A DNA stretch of 64,000 nt from Lichenostomus cassidix (lineage: Eukaryota > Chordata > Aves > Passeriformes > Meliphagidae), in NCBI GenBank assembly GCA_008360975.2, contig CM039184.1, forward strand, positions 35,017,797 through 35,081,796. Reading direction: 5' to 3'. Under the pieces are notes generated by a model, which had not been told where the DNA came from, made no database searches, and saw only the letters and a list, made by a program, of their open reading frames with translations. Below, one piece after another: positions 38,097 to 49,309 of the stretch; the stretch's first letter is position 1, and each line of letters opens with the position of its first letter. Made by a program: the position numbers and the translations under genes.

Positions 38097-38267
38097 CATT
38101 TTTCAGAGATCACCCAGATTGGTCAGTCAGAAACCTCCCCCTAGGCCTGATTGGCCAGGCCTGAACTGTCCAAATCTCGAGACACTGTTTTTAATAACAT
38201 CCAAACTTTATCTTTGTTTATAAAACACAGGAGAAAATTCTCATGGGAAAGACCTGTGCTAGCCACA

Positions 38268-38273
38268 TGAGGT
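38268..38273. repeat. Target-site duplication TGAGGT, right copy
   Basis: Identical to 37998-38003. It directly follows the terminal CA of the LTR on the plus strand. Confidence 0.93.
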
Positions 38274-41200
38274 GAGGTCATACATACCAGATTTACTGAT
38301 TACTGGGAAAAATTTTATTCCAGCTGCAATTTAGCCTATGGTTCCCCCACAACTGTGGAAGCATTAATGTGGAGGGGTTGCTCTATACCCAGCTGTTTCC
38401 TTCCAATACTCTGCTACTGAGCAATGGAAGAAGGGTGGCAGTTCACCATAATGCTTTCCTTTGGTCATGCATTGGAGTAGTTTTGCCTTCAGTGAAACTT
38501 GGATGAATGTGAAACGAATGTGGTCCCTGGCAGGTGGCCACACCCATCAGAGGTATCAGGACTGGCATTTCAGCACTGCAGTCAGACACCTCTTAGAATT
38601 TCCAGAAAGGCTTGGAAACACCAAACTCTAAAGTCAGTTTGTAACACATTTCTACCCAAATTCATCTATTTGCTATGTGACAGAAGCAACTCAAATTTCC
38701 TTAATGGGAACCATTTTTATGGTGTAGGTGATCTGCCTGCTTGGGTAGCATCAGACTTAATCGTCTGAATTTAGAGGAGTTGAGAGAAAAGGATTACATT
38801 CTAGCAAACTGACATATTGTTTACTGATCTATTTGGTGTTTAGAGAGGTTGAACATGTAGGGAAATGTATTTTTGCTTTTAAATGATTCTGCACTGTCTT
38901 TGGGAGGTCTCGTATGGATAGCTAACACTTCGTCTGTGTCTCCGCTGAAACATTGCAAAGGCCTCTTCAACACACATCATGTTGTTCATGTAATAGACAC
39001 AAAATTTTGTCAATTCTTTAGTTATAGGCATACAATGGTTTTCCACACTTGAAATATGTCCTAATAGGGCTATAGAATGTTTTTATTGCTTTTCCTCCAC
39101 CCCTACCCCCCAGTTGTTAGTGGTGGCATTTTTTATGCTCTAGTGTTTATTGTAGTGCAGAAGACCTTTTTGCATGCTGTAGAAAGAAAACCATAGTCTT
39201 CTTTTGGTTTAAATGAAACATGAATGCCTTAAAGAGGGCCAAACACAGAATGTTGATGCCGAAGTCATGCTGCCTTCAAAATGTTATCTTAATATGTTTA
39301 GAACTCTTTAAATACTTTTAGTTCTAAAAGTATTTCCTACAGAAAGGCAGGTAAGACATTTCACCAATGCAATCTTACAACTATTTTTCTTTGACTCTCT
39401 TCATGAGGATCATTAACTTTGATTGTAATTCCACTGTCATCTCTCATAAACATTTTTCCCAATTAAAAGACAAAAATACATAAATATTGTATAGCTGTAA
39501 TAACTTCTCCTAATCAATAATACCATTAGTCTACATAAACTTACTACAACCTATAATGTTATTACAATTATATAAGCAGGGTCTTTTACACCAGGCAAGT
39601 CAACCATAAACTACAGAATATGTTCTTGATTCTGAATTCAAAGTAATGTCCCAACTGATGGTTACTTTTTATTCTTTAGAGTGACATAGGAAAAATATTA
39701 TTCCCATGTTATTTAACCAGTTAATGCAATTGTTATTTTTTTCCTGTAGTGTTGATTGCTAGATATATTAATTATGGAAAGAAATGCTTTAGTCTTGCCT
39801 TCCACATTTACTCTAAGTCTATGTGAAAATCCATCCCTGGTTACTATTATTTTGCCAACTATGTTTACAAATGCACTATTCTATATATTTATTCCATGTG
39901 CTTTGATGTTGTTTGCTTTGTTTCAGCTTTCCCTCAACAAATCTGTTCAGAAATAGGCCTTATTCAAAGGAGTTTGGGACACAACTACAGTAAACAGAAA
40001 TCCATAAAGTTGCCTTTTACTGTAATTGTTTCATGTTCCCAATCCTCCTGAGATTATTTTGCTTGTGCATTTCTCGTAGTCACAAATTTGATTATTCTAC
40101 TACAGTGATTTACTCTAAGAAAATTAATATAATCTCTTCAAAACTCTCAGCTGTGAGCCATAACTCCCTGAACTGCTGTTTTACTTTCCAAGCGTTATAA
40201 ATGCGTTTCCCCAGTTGCTCCATGTGGAACTCATCTCAGAGTGAAGTGTTGTTTTCCCAGAGGATTGATGACACAGAGTAATAATAAGGGCAAGTAGTAA
40301 ATATTTTTAAGACTTGCAGTACAGCAATCACAGAATGCCATCCCATTTATGGAAATATTCAAACAGTAGTTTTGTATTTTAAACTTAAAATACTAAGTGT
40401 GAGGTGTTGTGTGTCAAAAGGGTTCAGAGCTATGTTACCTGCTGGTAGAACCTCATAAATATAAGCTTGGTAACTTTGTGGATAGCTTTTTGGACCATAA
40501 AATTAAGCTATGAAGATGTAGGAAAAGTATGAGAGATGCTCACTCCATCAGAGAATGTTTCCAATTTTAATGAATAATACAGCTGCGTTGCATACCTTTA
40601 AGCACAAAAGACAAACAGCAGGCCAAAAATGTATACTTATTTTGCTGTGTATATTTCATCAGATACTTAATGAATGCCTTTAAAGTGCTTTAAATAGCAG
40701 GTGTTTCAAATATTAATTTGTAATTGCTTCAAATATTGTATTTTTGAACTCTACATAGCTTGCCTCAATTATTTAATTACAGTATTTACAATTTATATGC
40801 AGTCCATTTTTTCATCATATGCATGGGGAGCATTCATTACCCAACTCTGTAAAAATTCTGAATCATGATTTCCAGAGTGATAAAAATTCTGCAAAGGAGA
40901 AAATTTATTACAAGTGGTAAATGCACACATGGGCACAGACACAGATACATGCTTTGTGTTTCTAAAGGCCACGTCCTTTTTTATATCTATGCAGAAGAAT
41001 TATATTGTTTTCATTTTTCTTGGATTGAGATCAAGCATCTTTAATTTGGTTTCTGTTACTGAGAAAAAATTTAATATGTAAATGTTAGAACAGAGATGTC
41101 AAAGGGTGAATGCTTTTTATAGTAGGAGGTACTGAATTCTCATCACCTTATTGTCATCCCTTGTGAGCATAAACATTTCTAAGATGGTTAAGGTAATAAA

Positions 41201-43577
41201 GTTATACAGGATTATATTTTGCTGGATGTTGCCTCCAAATGTGAATTGACAAAACAAATATTTTGTGACAAAATTTAGTTTCATCCCAAGTAGGTTGTGT
41301 TTTATGTTTTTCACTCTTTTTTATTCCCTAGCATACTCATCTTGTGAAAGTGTAGTATTACATACCCAGTTTAGTTTTTATTTTCACTGTTCTAGCAGAG
41401 ACATGTTTCTATCAGCTATGATTCTTAGTCCTTGATGCTTCTAACATGAGTAGCATCTGATTTCATGTCATGTAGTTCTTTCATGCACCTAGATGTGCCT
41501 ACAGGACGCATTTGTGGCACTAGGCTACAAATTGTATCAGTTGCATCTCACTGACCTTGATGTCAAAGAGCAGCCCTAGGCTAAATGAGCTTCCTTAGTT
41601 TGTCAGCCTTGTTGTACAGTATGTCAGTTGAGGGAAACAGAAGGTATTGCGTGAGACTTGGAAAAAAGAGCAATCATACTGCACAAGCTGAAGTAGAGAA
41701 CCCTGAAGATAGGCCAAAATAAAACAGAAAGGAGAAAGGGCTGTTAGATAACTGATGCCAGCACCCTTTGCAGATCTAAATTAAATTATTATTAATAACT
41801 TGCATGCCGAGCATTTAAATGATGTTGAAAATGTAGATGTCATGAAAACTAATATCCTTTGGGTTTTAGTGTTCTTGGAAAAAGAAATATCAAAATGCTT
41901 ATTATTCTCAGTTTGTGGGGTCCAAGGAAATGCAGGAGTTGACCCTTCAAGTTGAGAACAAAATAATTATAGGCCTGCTTTGATGCCCTGATTCAGTAAA
42001 TTGCATAAATGTCCATGTTGGAGTGATACTGAAATTAAGATTTAAGCATTGTCATAATTTTACTGTTTCAGGGTATAAATGTAAATGGAAAGTGAACTTT
42101 CACTGCACATACCTGCATCTTGTCAGGGTATGTTAATGCCTGAATGCTTAGCAGAATGATTCCTGCTTAGCTTTTCCCTCTCTGCCTCCTGTTTATGTGT
42201 ATTCTGGAAACCTTAAAGCAATTGATAATTTTGCTGCCAATGTGTACTGTTTTTGTGGATAGGTTGCTCAGCTGCATCAGATATTTATTAAATAATACAG
42301 TGATTATTTAATTTGAAAATTTTTGAGTTGTTTTGTTGATCACATAAATTGTAGCTTGATGCACAGGAGTTCATGAATAATTGGGTACTGTAGGAGCTGC
42401 CTGAAAATATGGGTGAGCAGTCGGTGTTGTTCCTTTAAACATACGCAGCTTGAAAAGCAGATGGAATTGTGTTCTCATGATGTTTAAGGACTTTTAGAGC
42501 ACTGCATATCACCAGCATCTGGAGACCAATTACTGAAGAGTCTCCATAGGGGTCCTGCCTCAGGGTTTTTAGTTGGATGAATAATATATAAACTCTATAG
42601 TTTCCCACAGAGAGCAACTGGAGCAGTATCAGAAGGAAATAAGCCTTTTAGGAGCTGAACTGAAAATGAAATAGCACAGGATTTAAAATGAAGCAGTTTT
42701 GCTTTTACGTGTAAAGTCGAATATTGTGTATTAGTTACATGAATTCTGATTTTTTTTTTTAGCCTTTATCATTTTGGAATCTTGCTTTTTCTAATTTAAG
42801 AGCACATCTACTTGAAAGCCTTAGCAAAACACTGTAAGGCTTATGCAATTACTTCAATAACTAAATTTCCTTTTGAAAAAGCAGTGGAAATTATCTTTAA
42901 TATGTACATCATTCATTTTATAACACAGGTTGAGCATTATGATACTCAAACCATAATCAGGTTTTATATTGCCTGTTATTGTGTCTGGTTTGAGGTTTAC
43001 TCAGTGTGCATTTTACAACTAGAAACAGTTGCAAAATGGCATATCCGCTATTATTCAAAATCCTCTCTCAACTCATGATGCATCCCTTAAAATTCTTATC
43101 TCTGTCCTCTGTTTCAATTTAATTGAAAGCAGAATACATTTGAAAAGGAAACAAAAATATCTGAAAGTGAAGATACTTGAATCTGAGAAGAAATTTGTCT
43201 TTTTCTTAATAATGATAGAAATTCTTCTCTACTGATTGATTTCAATGCAGATACCACTCAAAATTCATTAATAGGCACTTCAGAGCTGAAGATTACATTA
43301 CCTGAAGAACACTACTGAGACCTATGCAGAAGAAAACAAATGAGAGTGTAGCTTTTATTAAAAACCACAGCAAAACCAGCCCCAAACAAACCAACCAACC
43401 ACCCCCCTTCAGTGTCATCATTAGTACTATAATTGTTTTAGTTAGCTTGCACTTCCTACCAGATATTTTGGATAAATTTGAATGCTCAGTGCCCTGAATT
43501 TTTAACTGTGGTAGTAACCTTCATGAAACAAATATTCCTACCAACTTCAGCGCAACTCTTCAGCTGAATATGCAGCT
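38274..43577. other. AT-rich non-coding stretch
   Basis: No gene recognised. It contains a perfect AT-rich hairpin at 39310-39335. The zone 40560-40850 has a more even texture, with an ATTTAATTACAG word and few homopolymers, and might be conserved, but that is only an impression. Near 43369-43411 lies an A/C-rich block (CAAACAAACCAACCAACC) like those at 4242 and 8088. Open frames are at most 89 codons. Confidence 0.55.
39310..39335. other. Perfect hairpin, 12-bp arms and 2-base loop
   Basis: AAATACTTTTAG (39310-39321) and CTAAAAGTATTT (39324-39335) are exact inverted repeats around TT. It is AT-rich, so chance is more likely than for the 12450 hairpin, but 24 paired bases with a 2-base loop is a strong cruciform-type palindrome. 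Confidence 0.9.
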
Positions 43578-43579
43578 GT

Positions 43580-43963
43580 GTCACAGAATGGGTCAGGTTG
43601 GAAGGCACCACTGGAAGTCATCTGGTCCAACCTCTCTGCTCGAGGAGGGTCATCCTATAGCTTGTGGCACAAGGTTGTGTCCAAATGGTTTTTGAATATC
43701 TCCAGTGAGGGAGACTCCACATCCTCTCTGGGAAATCTGTTCCCGTGCTCAGTCACACACACAGTAAAGAAGTTCTTCCTCATGTTCAGGTGGAACTTCC
43801 TGTACATCAGTTTCTGCTCATTGCCTCTTGTCCTATTGCTTGTCACCACTGAGCAGAGCCTGGCTCCATGCTCTTGGCACCCTCCTTTCAGATACTGACA
43901 GACGTTTCAGTCTTCTCCAGGCTAAACAGGGCCAGCACCCTCAGTCTTTCCTCATAAGTAAGG
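43580..43963 (-). mobile_element. CR1 LINE, 5'-truncated, with readable ORF2 C-terminus
   Basis: The minus strand reads through the CR1 ORF2 C-terminal region to the 3' tail, which ends at about 43581 with a word like ATTCTGTGA. It starts near 43963 with a YEERLR..LALFSLEK segment, then the RTRGNEQK...KNFFT region, then the 3' UTR with TTGGACCAGATGACTTCC and CCTTCCAACCTGACCC. A small loss is visible after LFSLEK. It is the best preserved CR1 in the window and belongs to a different subfamily from the 47113 copy, because its RTRGN downstream text differs. Its antisense strand gives a spurious 106-codon frame. Confidence 0.95.
43655..43849 (-). pseudogene. CR1 ORF2 C-terminal fragment (64 codons)
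   Basis: This uninterrupted frame ends at the natural ORF2 stop. Visible CR1 C-terminal motifs in order are [11 protein letters not shown], then MRKNFFT, then [15 protein letters not shown], and a final LCHKL. The ATG at its start is an internal methionine within ORF2, not a real start. The endonuclease and reverse transcriptase parts that make a functional LINE protein are missing, so it is a dead remnant. The frame has stayed open over 64 codons, which fits a comparatively young insertion. Confidence 0.93.
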
Positions 43964-46900
43964 AAATAAACTGAAGCATTTGCAGATTAGATCATGATAC
44001 CAAAATCTCCTATATGAAATCAAAATTGAAGGGAAAATGGTAGCAGTAGAATCATATTCTGGGAGGAAATGATCAGAATATATTTGGAAGCTCTATATTT
44101 AATTACGTTGATGTATTTGATATTATGAGCTTCAGAAAAACAAATTCAGCTTGCCCTCCAAAGGAATAGAAAGTGCTATATTATTAGTAAAATAATTATT
44201 GGCATGCAGTGGAATGCTAGAGCCACAAAAAAAATCAGGGTATAGTTGTGTCCAATTACATGGCAAACTGTACTGAAGGTATGTAAATTATCCTGCTTCT
44301 TTTCCATGAGAAACTACCCACATGGTAAAGGGAAACAAAAGTAGCTAACAGGACTAAGTATCAAGCTGAACTGAATGTGGCTAATATCACAGAACTTAGG
44401 TTGCACTTTAATGGGGTTAAAACAGTCCCTTGGCTTTGACTGTTCTAAAAGCTGTATACATATTTGAATAGACTCAAGTTGTTCATGTGTATCATTGCTC
44501 TCTAGGGCTGGCACTCTAATTCTGATGATGTTTGAAAAAGTCATTCACCATCTCTCCTCAGTCCCTGTTTTAATTTCCAGCCTCTCTTTTCAGTCATGAA
44601 CACTGTCTCTAATCTGAGTGGTACCAAACCATCCTTGGTCTGGTCATAGTTGGTGCACTGGTCTACTGCTTCTTTGTGAAAGTGCTGTCATGGTTATTGA
44701 CCTTGAAGTATAATGCTAAACTTTGTGCTTCTGAGTTTACTGGGAGAGTTTAAAAGGCAAGAAAAAAATTTGGTTGGTCACAGCAATAGAAATGGAAAAG
44801 GTTTTAGACTGCGTAAAGATAGAGTAGCAAGGGAAGAAATGATGCTATGTGTTGGAGGAGGGTACTGAAAAGTGGTCAAAAAGAGAGAAGGCTTCCGGTG
44901 TCACCTGAAAAAAATTATTTTTCTTTTAAAATTCATGCTTCAATTACAAAGATAGCCTGAAGAGTATAGGTCATGTCTCTGGGTTTTGGTTTTTTTTTTA
45001 TTATTATTTTTTTTTTTAGTCCTGTCTGTTCTTCAGCTCTTAGTTCTGAGTGTCCAGTATTGGTTGACGTCTGAGCTATGGAAACCATTATGAACTGGCC
45101 AGGATGTCTAAGATGACTCAGGAAAAATGAATGGACCAACAAAGTCATTGCAAAGTCAGTTAAGATATCATAGCTGTTACTATGAGGGCATAAAAACCAG
45201 GCAAGGAGGGCATTTCAGGGGTGCTGATGCTGTGTTTTTGTTGGGTTGTGGTTTGTTAATTTTATTGTAACTGAGAAAACTGAAGAGTTTAAAATAACCA
45301 AAACTGGATTTCTGTGGAAATAGCATATCCTGGTAACTTCCAAAATACTTCCAGAACATGCAGGTGAGCTGAACTGAAGTACCTGAAAGCACAGAAGTGT
45401 GTGATTCAGGTTTAAACTTTCCTGAGCCTGCAATCTCGAGTAATGCTGCTACAAAACAGTACAACACCTTAGGAGCATTTCTGCTTTTACAGATGCAATA
45501 AAAGAATACAGAGAAAATGCAAATGGTTCCCGTAAGACAATCACTATTCAGTGTCTGTGCTAAGCACTGGCTTAGATCAGGCCAGGAGTGGGGGAGCTGC
45601 TGGTTTCTGCTGCCTGCATGCAGGGACTTAGCATTCCCTCTCACCTTAGGATTGTACCTAAGGTGTTTCTTTTCCTTATCCATTGGTCAGCCTCAGAGAT
45701 TGCAGCTGACTATGCCACTTTTCTTCTGAGCAACTTACCAGCAAGATGAAAGCTTTGTGGGCTCAGCATAGCAAGTCCATAAAATGAGAAGTGTGTAAAA
45801 ATAGCCAGTAATAAGACATGTTTGATCCCTCAAGGCACAAAGGCATAGGTCTTCTAAGCTGCTGGAATGAATCCCTCCACTCTTTGCTATAATACAGTTA
45901 CATCTCTTGCAATAAGGACTGTTGGGCTGGATTCAGCTACATGTGGGAATGGAAATGCATGCACCAAAATAGAAGTACACAATAAAAAGATACAGCACAT
46001 CATTCTGAATGCCTTTGTTTCTACTTATGGTGGCACTTTTGCAGTGCCATTGCAATTCCTGAGGATAGGAGACACAATTATACCTGTTTTAGCATGTCAT
46101 GTTAGTAGCTGTTTCTGCTCCCTGCCCTTCCATCTGTGAGAACTGGCTTACACTAACTTTGCACAGCAGTTCAATATAAAAGCTGCAAGCTTTGCCTTTG
46201 CAACTTCATATGTTCTTTTTAGTATCAGATAAACTTGAGAAGCTATCAATTAAACATCATTCTTATCGTAATTTGTCAAATATGATTGCTTTGTTTTCTC
46301 TCAGTTTCTGCATAATTGAAATGCATTTCTACATTTTGCAGAAAATCATACCTTATAATGTTCATTTTCTCTAAAGCTGTACTTGACTAATAAAACAATT
46401 AATTTACAGATGCTTTTATAACAGTAGTAGAAAAATTGAAGAAATGTAATTTGATTTCAGTCATGGACTTTATAGCATTGAAAATGACAAAAACTACTTC
46501 TTGATTTGCAAATTAAACAACTTTGCTAATGGACACATTTGGAGAAAGTAGGTATCAATACTGGAGAAATTAATTGTTTTTTCTTTCTTTTTTCTTTTCT
46601 TTTATAAGAAAACACAATTTGGTGTATTCCAGTAAGTTGAGAGATGTTTGTTTCATGTTCTGGTTCTCAGCCTCTGGAGAGCTTGCTTTCTCAGCAGCCT
46701 GTAGTGATAAGCAGAGCTGTCAAGACTCTGATTTCCATCTCCTTTCAGCTCCAGTCTGCATACTTCCTTTTAAAGTTTCACAAAACATTAAAAACTTGTT
46801 TCCTCTGGTATTTCTCAACACTTCTTCAACATGTCTGCACACATTTCAAATAGATACCACATTCTCAAATCCCTCTCTAAACTGTTTTGCTCTTTAGGAC

Positions 46901-47112
46901 TACTCTTGAGCAATCTCTAGTGCTAAAAGCTTAAAATTTACAGCCAATCTGTAAATACTAATCTCAATAGATGCTCTTTGGGTTTTTTTAAAAAGAACTG
47001 CATGATTTAGTTATTTTTTTTTTCTGTTATGCATGCAAGAATTTTTGAGTAAAAGGGATTTGTATTTACATTTATGAATATATAAATCACAATACAGATT
47101 AGATATTAAGAG
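43964..47112. other. AT-rich non-coding stretch; longest chance ORF
   Basis: No gene recognised. The longest open frame of the window (167 codons, minus, 45180-45683) lies here. Its translation has no domain, an unremarkable start and a low-complexity Asn/Lys/Pro tail, and overlapping frames exist in other phases, so I treat it as chance. A T-rich tract with ATT repeats lies at 44988-45019. Confidence 0.55.
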
Positions 47113-47300
47113 TGAATTCTCCACTCAGAGGGTTGCCAAGCACTGGAACAGGTTGTCTGGGGAAGTGGTTGAGTCACCCTGGAGGAATCTGAAAGCCATT
47201 TTGATGTGACACTTAGGGATATGGTTTACTCATGGACTTGGCACTGCTGGGTTGAATTCAATGATCTTAGAGCTCTTTTCCAACCTAAATGATTCTTTAA
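47113..47300 (+). mobile_element. 5'-truncated CR1 LINE, plus strand
   Basis: It reads in the sense direction through the ORF2 C-terminus and 3' tail: GCACTGGAACAGGTTGTCTGG, GAAGTGGTTGAGTCACCCTGG, ATGGTTTACTCATGGACTTG and the end CCAACCTAAATGATTCTTTA. A few deletions and a stop break the frame. It is the only CR1 in the window on the plus strand. Confidence 0.93.
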
Positions 47301-48024
47301 TCCCATTTTTTCATCTTTTGTAGTGGACATAAGAGTAGAATTAAGAATTATATCTTTGCTTTTCATAGCATCAACTGCTATGTTCTAGTTCAAATGACAA
47401 GTTGCTTGAAGTTATTCAGCAAATTTTTAATGAAAAAATAATTCTATCGTTAGATATACTGCCGTTTTACAGCTTTAAGGTTTTTTTAGCTTTTTTAAGC
47501 TGGTTTAGCATTTTAAAGAAACAAGTGTTTCAGCTGCCATATGTAGCATATATATAATTGTACTCCATAGTCATGGAATGTTTACAAAATGTAGTATTTT
47601 ATTTAAATATCTATTAAATTATTTTTTTCTTTTCTGCCTATTTCATGCCAAGAAATGTTTAGTCAAAAGCTGTCATCTTTTCAGGAAACTAGCTCCTTTG
47701 TCTGATTCATTCTTTTACATGAACACAGCATTATGACTGCTCAGCCATTTCCCAGGAGGTGAACTGTGATATTTCGTGCAATTACACAGTTCTCTCCTTA
47801 TTTTTGGTACTGTATTAAAGCAGAGTGGTCACGGAAGCAAAAAACTTCCCTTTGTTTTCTTTGACCAGAGATACCCTGCAGGCTACTTTGATAAAGAATT
47901 TACTTTTTTCTTTTTTTTTTTTTTTTTTTCTTTTTTTACAGTCTACCACAGTGTGGCAGTAATTCTTTTTGATTCCATGTGCTGGTCCTGCCCCCTGTTG
48001 CAAAGCTTAGGTTTTTGCTATGCA
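47301..48024. other. Non-coding stretch with a long pyrimidine tract
   Basis: AT-rich sequence between the CR1 and the LTR. Its main feature is the pyrimidine tract at 47904-47937, which generates the Phe- or Lys-rich frames seen on the two strands. Confidence 0.55.
47904..47937. repeat. 34-base T-rich pyrimidine tract
   Basis: T6-C-T19-C-T7. It is long enough to be length-variable between individuals. No retrocopy body was recognised on either side. Confidence 0.95.
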
Positions 48025-48030
48025 ATATGC
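48025..48030. repeat. Target-site duplication ATATGC, left copy
   Basis: Identical to 48288-48293 and directly upstream of the TG start of the LTR. Confidence 0.95.
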
Positions 48031-48193
48031 TGTGGCTAGCACAGGTTTTTCCCATGAGAATTTTTCTTGTGTTTTGTAAATAAAGTTTGGATGTTGTTAG
48101 AACAGTGTCCCAGAACTTGGACAGTGCAGGCCTGGCCAATCAGGCCTGGGGGAAGGCTTCTGACTGACCAATCTGGGTAACTTTTGAGAACTC

Positions 48194-48200
48194 TATATAT
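48194..48200 (+). promoter_or_regulatory. LTR TATA box
   Basis: TATATAT placed 22 bases after the second CCAAT box of the LTR. The transcription start would be expected 25-30 bases downstream, after the AATAAA signal. Confidence 0.75.
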
Positions 48201-48216
48201 GTGATGAAATCAAAAC

Positions 48217-48222
48217 AATAAA
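48217..48222 (+). terminator. LTR poly(A) signal
   Basis: AATAAA, 16 bases beyond the TATA box. Confidence 0.8.
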
Positions 48223-48287
48223 GGTCATTCCTTCTTGCCACTGAGAACTGGTGCCTTCATTACTCTGCTAGCTGCTCAACAGCGACA

Positions 48288-48293
48288 ATATGC
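48288..48293. repeat. Target-site duplication ATATGC, right copy
   Basis: Identical to 48025-48030, immediately after the terminal CA of the LTR. Confidence 0.95.
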
Positions 48294-49281
48294 TTCTGAT
48301 ACTTTTCAACAAATTCCAACTCTGGTGCTACTGATTGTGCTGAGATTCCAGGAGCATTATAGTAGAGATACAATCTTTTAGCATCCAGAGTATTTTCCTC
48401 CTTCCCTTTGAATGAGTACTCAGTGCGAAGCGTTCTTATTTATTAAATGGGTAACCAAGACTGAGATATCTCCAGCAGGATTTTCTTGGGACACATCCCC
48501 CTGAATTTCTACTAGAAATCACTAGATTCAGGTTTCAGTTGCACCCTTCTATATTCTTCCTTCAGGCACTTTGTTGTTGTTTCCTTCATCTCATCATTCT
48601 GTCTTGGTGGTGACAATGGTCACACCATCTCACTCTACCAGCTGATTCAACTTTCCCTTTTTACTTACTTGTTCTAGCCTTATGCAAGTGTTGCCACTAG
48701 ATGCAATAGTACTGTGTAAAGCATGTTGAGGGAAGTAACTAGACTGTTTTGTCAGCAGCCTTTGTCTTCAGAATAGCCATGGAATATCATACCTGCAATA
48801 TGAAAAGATTTTGTGGGGGTTTTGCTTTTAGTTTGGACAGCTGGTATATGCGCTGGGCCTGATGACTGAGTGTGTGCCGGGATTACTCATTAAGTGAGGA
48901 AAGTTTATCAAGAGGACTCAGGTCCTCTTACAGAAAATGCCTTAAGCTTCTGAATCTAGGGAGCTCATAGAAGCTGATTTGCAAAATTCATTAACAGAAA
49001 ACCTAACTGCAAGTCAGCTGGAGGGTTATGATAGTTTTCAAGCTATGTGGTAGCTCAGGCACTGGAGGCTGAAGGGACAAGAGAATTGCTGATGTCTGGG
49101 TGGTGTGAATGACATAGCACCTCAAGCTGTATTAGAAGTGATTGAGGCAAATAATTTCAGCTACATTGGTGGATAAAGTTTGCTGACAGTTCCAGAAATG
49201 AAATGTTTTTAAATGGAAAGTGTCAGTAGATTATCTTAGTAAATTTCTACTTAACTTTGAAAAGTTGTATAACTCTTCTCA

Positions 49282-49309
49282 AAGGGGAGGGAGAGGAGGA
49301 GGAGGGAAT
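49282..49309 (+). repeat. 28-base polypurine tract
   Basis: An uninterrupted A/G run with GGAGG units. Such tracts can adopt triplex structures. Isolated and not part of a recognised element. Confidence 0.9.

Larger units (their letters stand above)
38004..38267 (-). mobile_element. Solo LTR, family A copy 1
   Basis: A complete 264-bp LTR on the minus strand: it begins TGTGGCTAGCACAGG, ends AACAGCGACA, and is flanked by perfect TGAGGT duplications. On the minus strand it has two CCAAT boxes (complements of 38150-38154 and 38118-38122), a TATATA box (38091-38096) and AATAAA (38070-38075). No retroviral coding sequence is attached, so it is a solo LTR. It matches the copies at 48031-48287 (opposite strand) and 63795-64000 (same strand). 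It is the most diverged of the three in the R/U5 part, where the others share a CTCAGTGGCAAGAAGGA-type word that is changed here. The 6-bp duplication suggests an ERVK-type (class II) element; that class label is inference. Confidence 0.95.
48031..48287 (+). mobile_element. Solo LTR, family A copy 2
   Basis: A complete 257-bp LTR: it begins TGTGGCTAGCACAGG, ends CTCAACAGCGACA, and has perfect ATATGC duplications on both sides. It carries CCAAT boxes at 48136-48140 and 48168-48172, TATATAT at 48194-48200 and AATAAA at 48217-48222. All four signals are intact and correctly ordered. No internal retroviral genes are present. It is about 7 bp shorter than the copy at 38004-38267 because of small indels in U3, and more similar in R/U5 to the copy at 63795. 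Its intact promoter signals make it the likeliest of the three to have residual promoter activity; that is inference. Confidence 0.97.

Noticed and set aside
43578..43898. 106-codon plus-strand frame
   Set aside because: It is the antisense of a CR1 LINE whose sense strand carries the real ORF2 C-terminus.
45180..45683. Longest open frame (167 codons, minus)
   Set aside because: No recognisable domain, overlapping frames in other phases, low-complexity tail, no promoter or splice context. In 64 kb of six-frame sequence one frame of this length is expected by chance.
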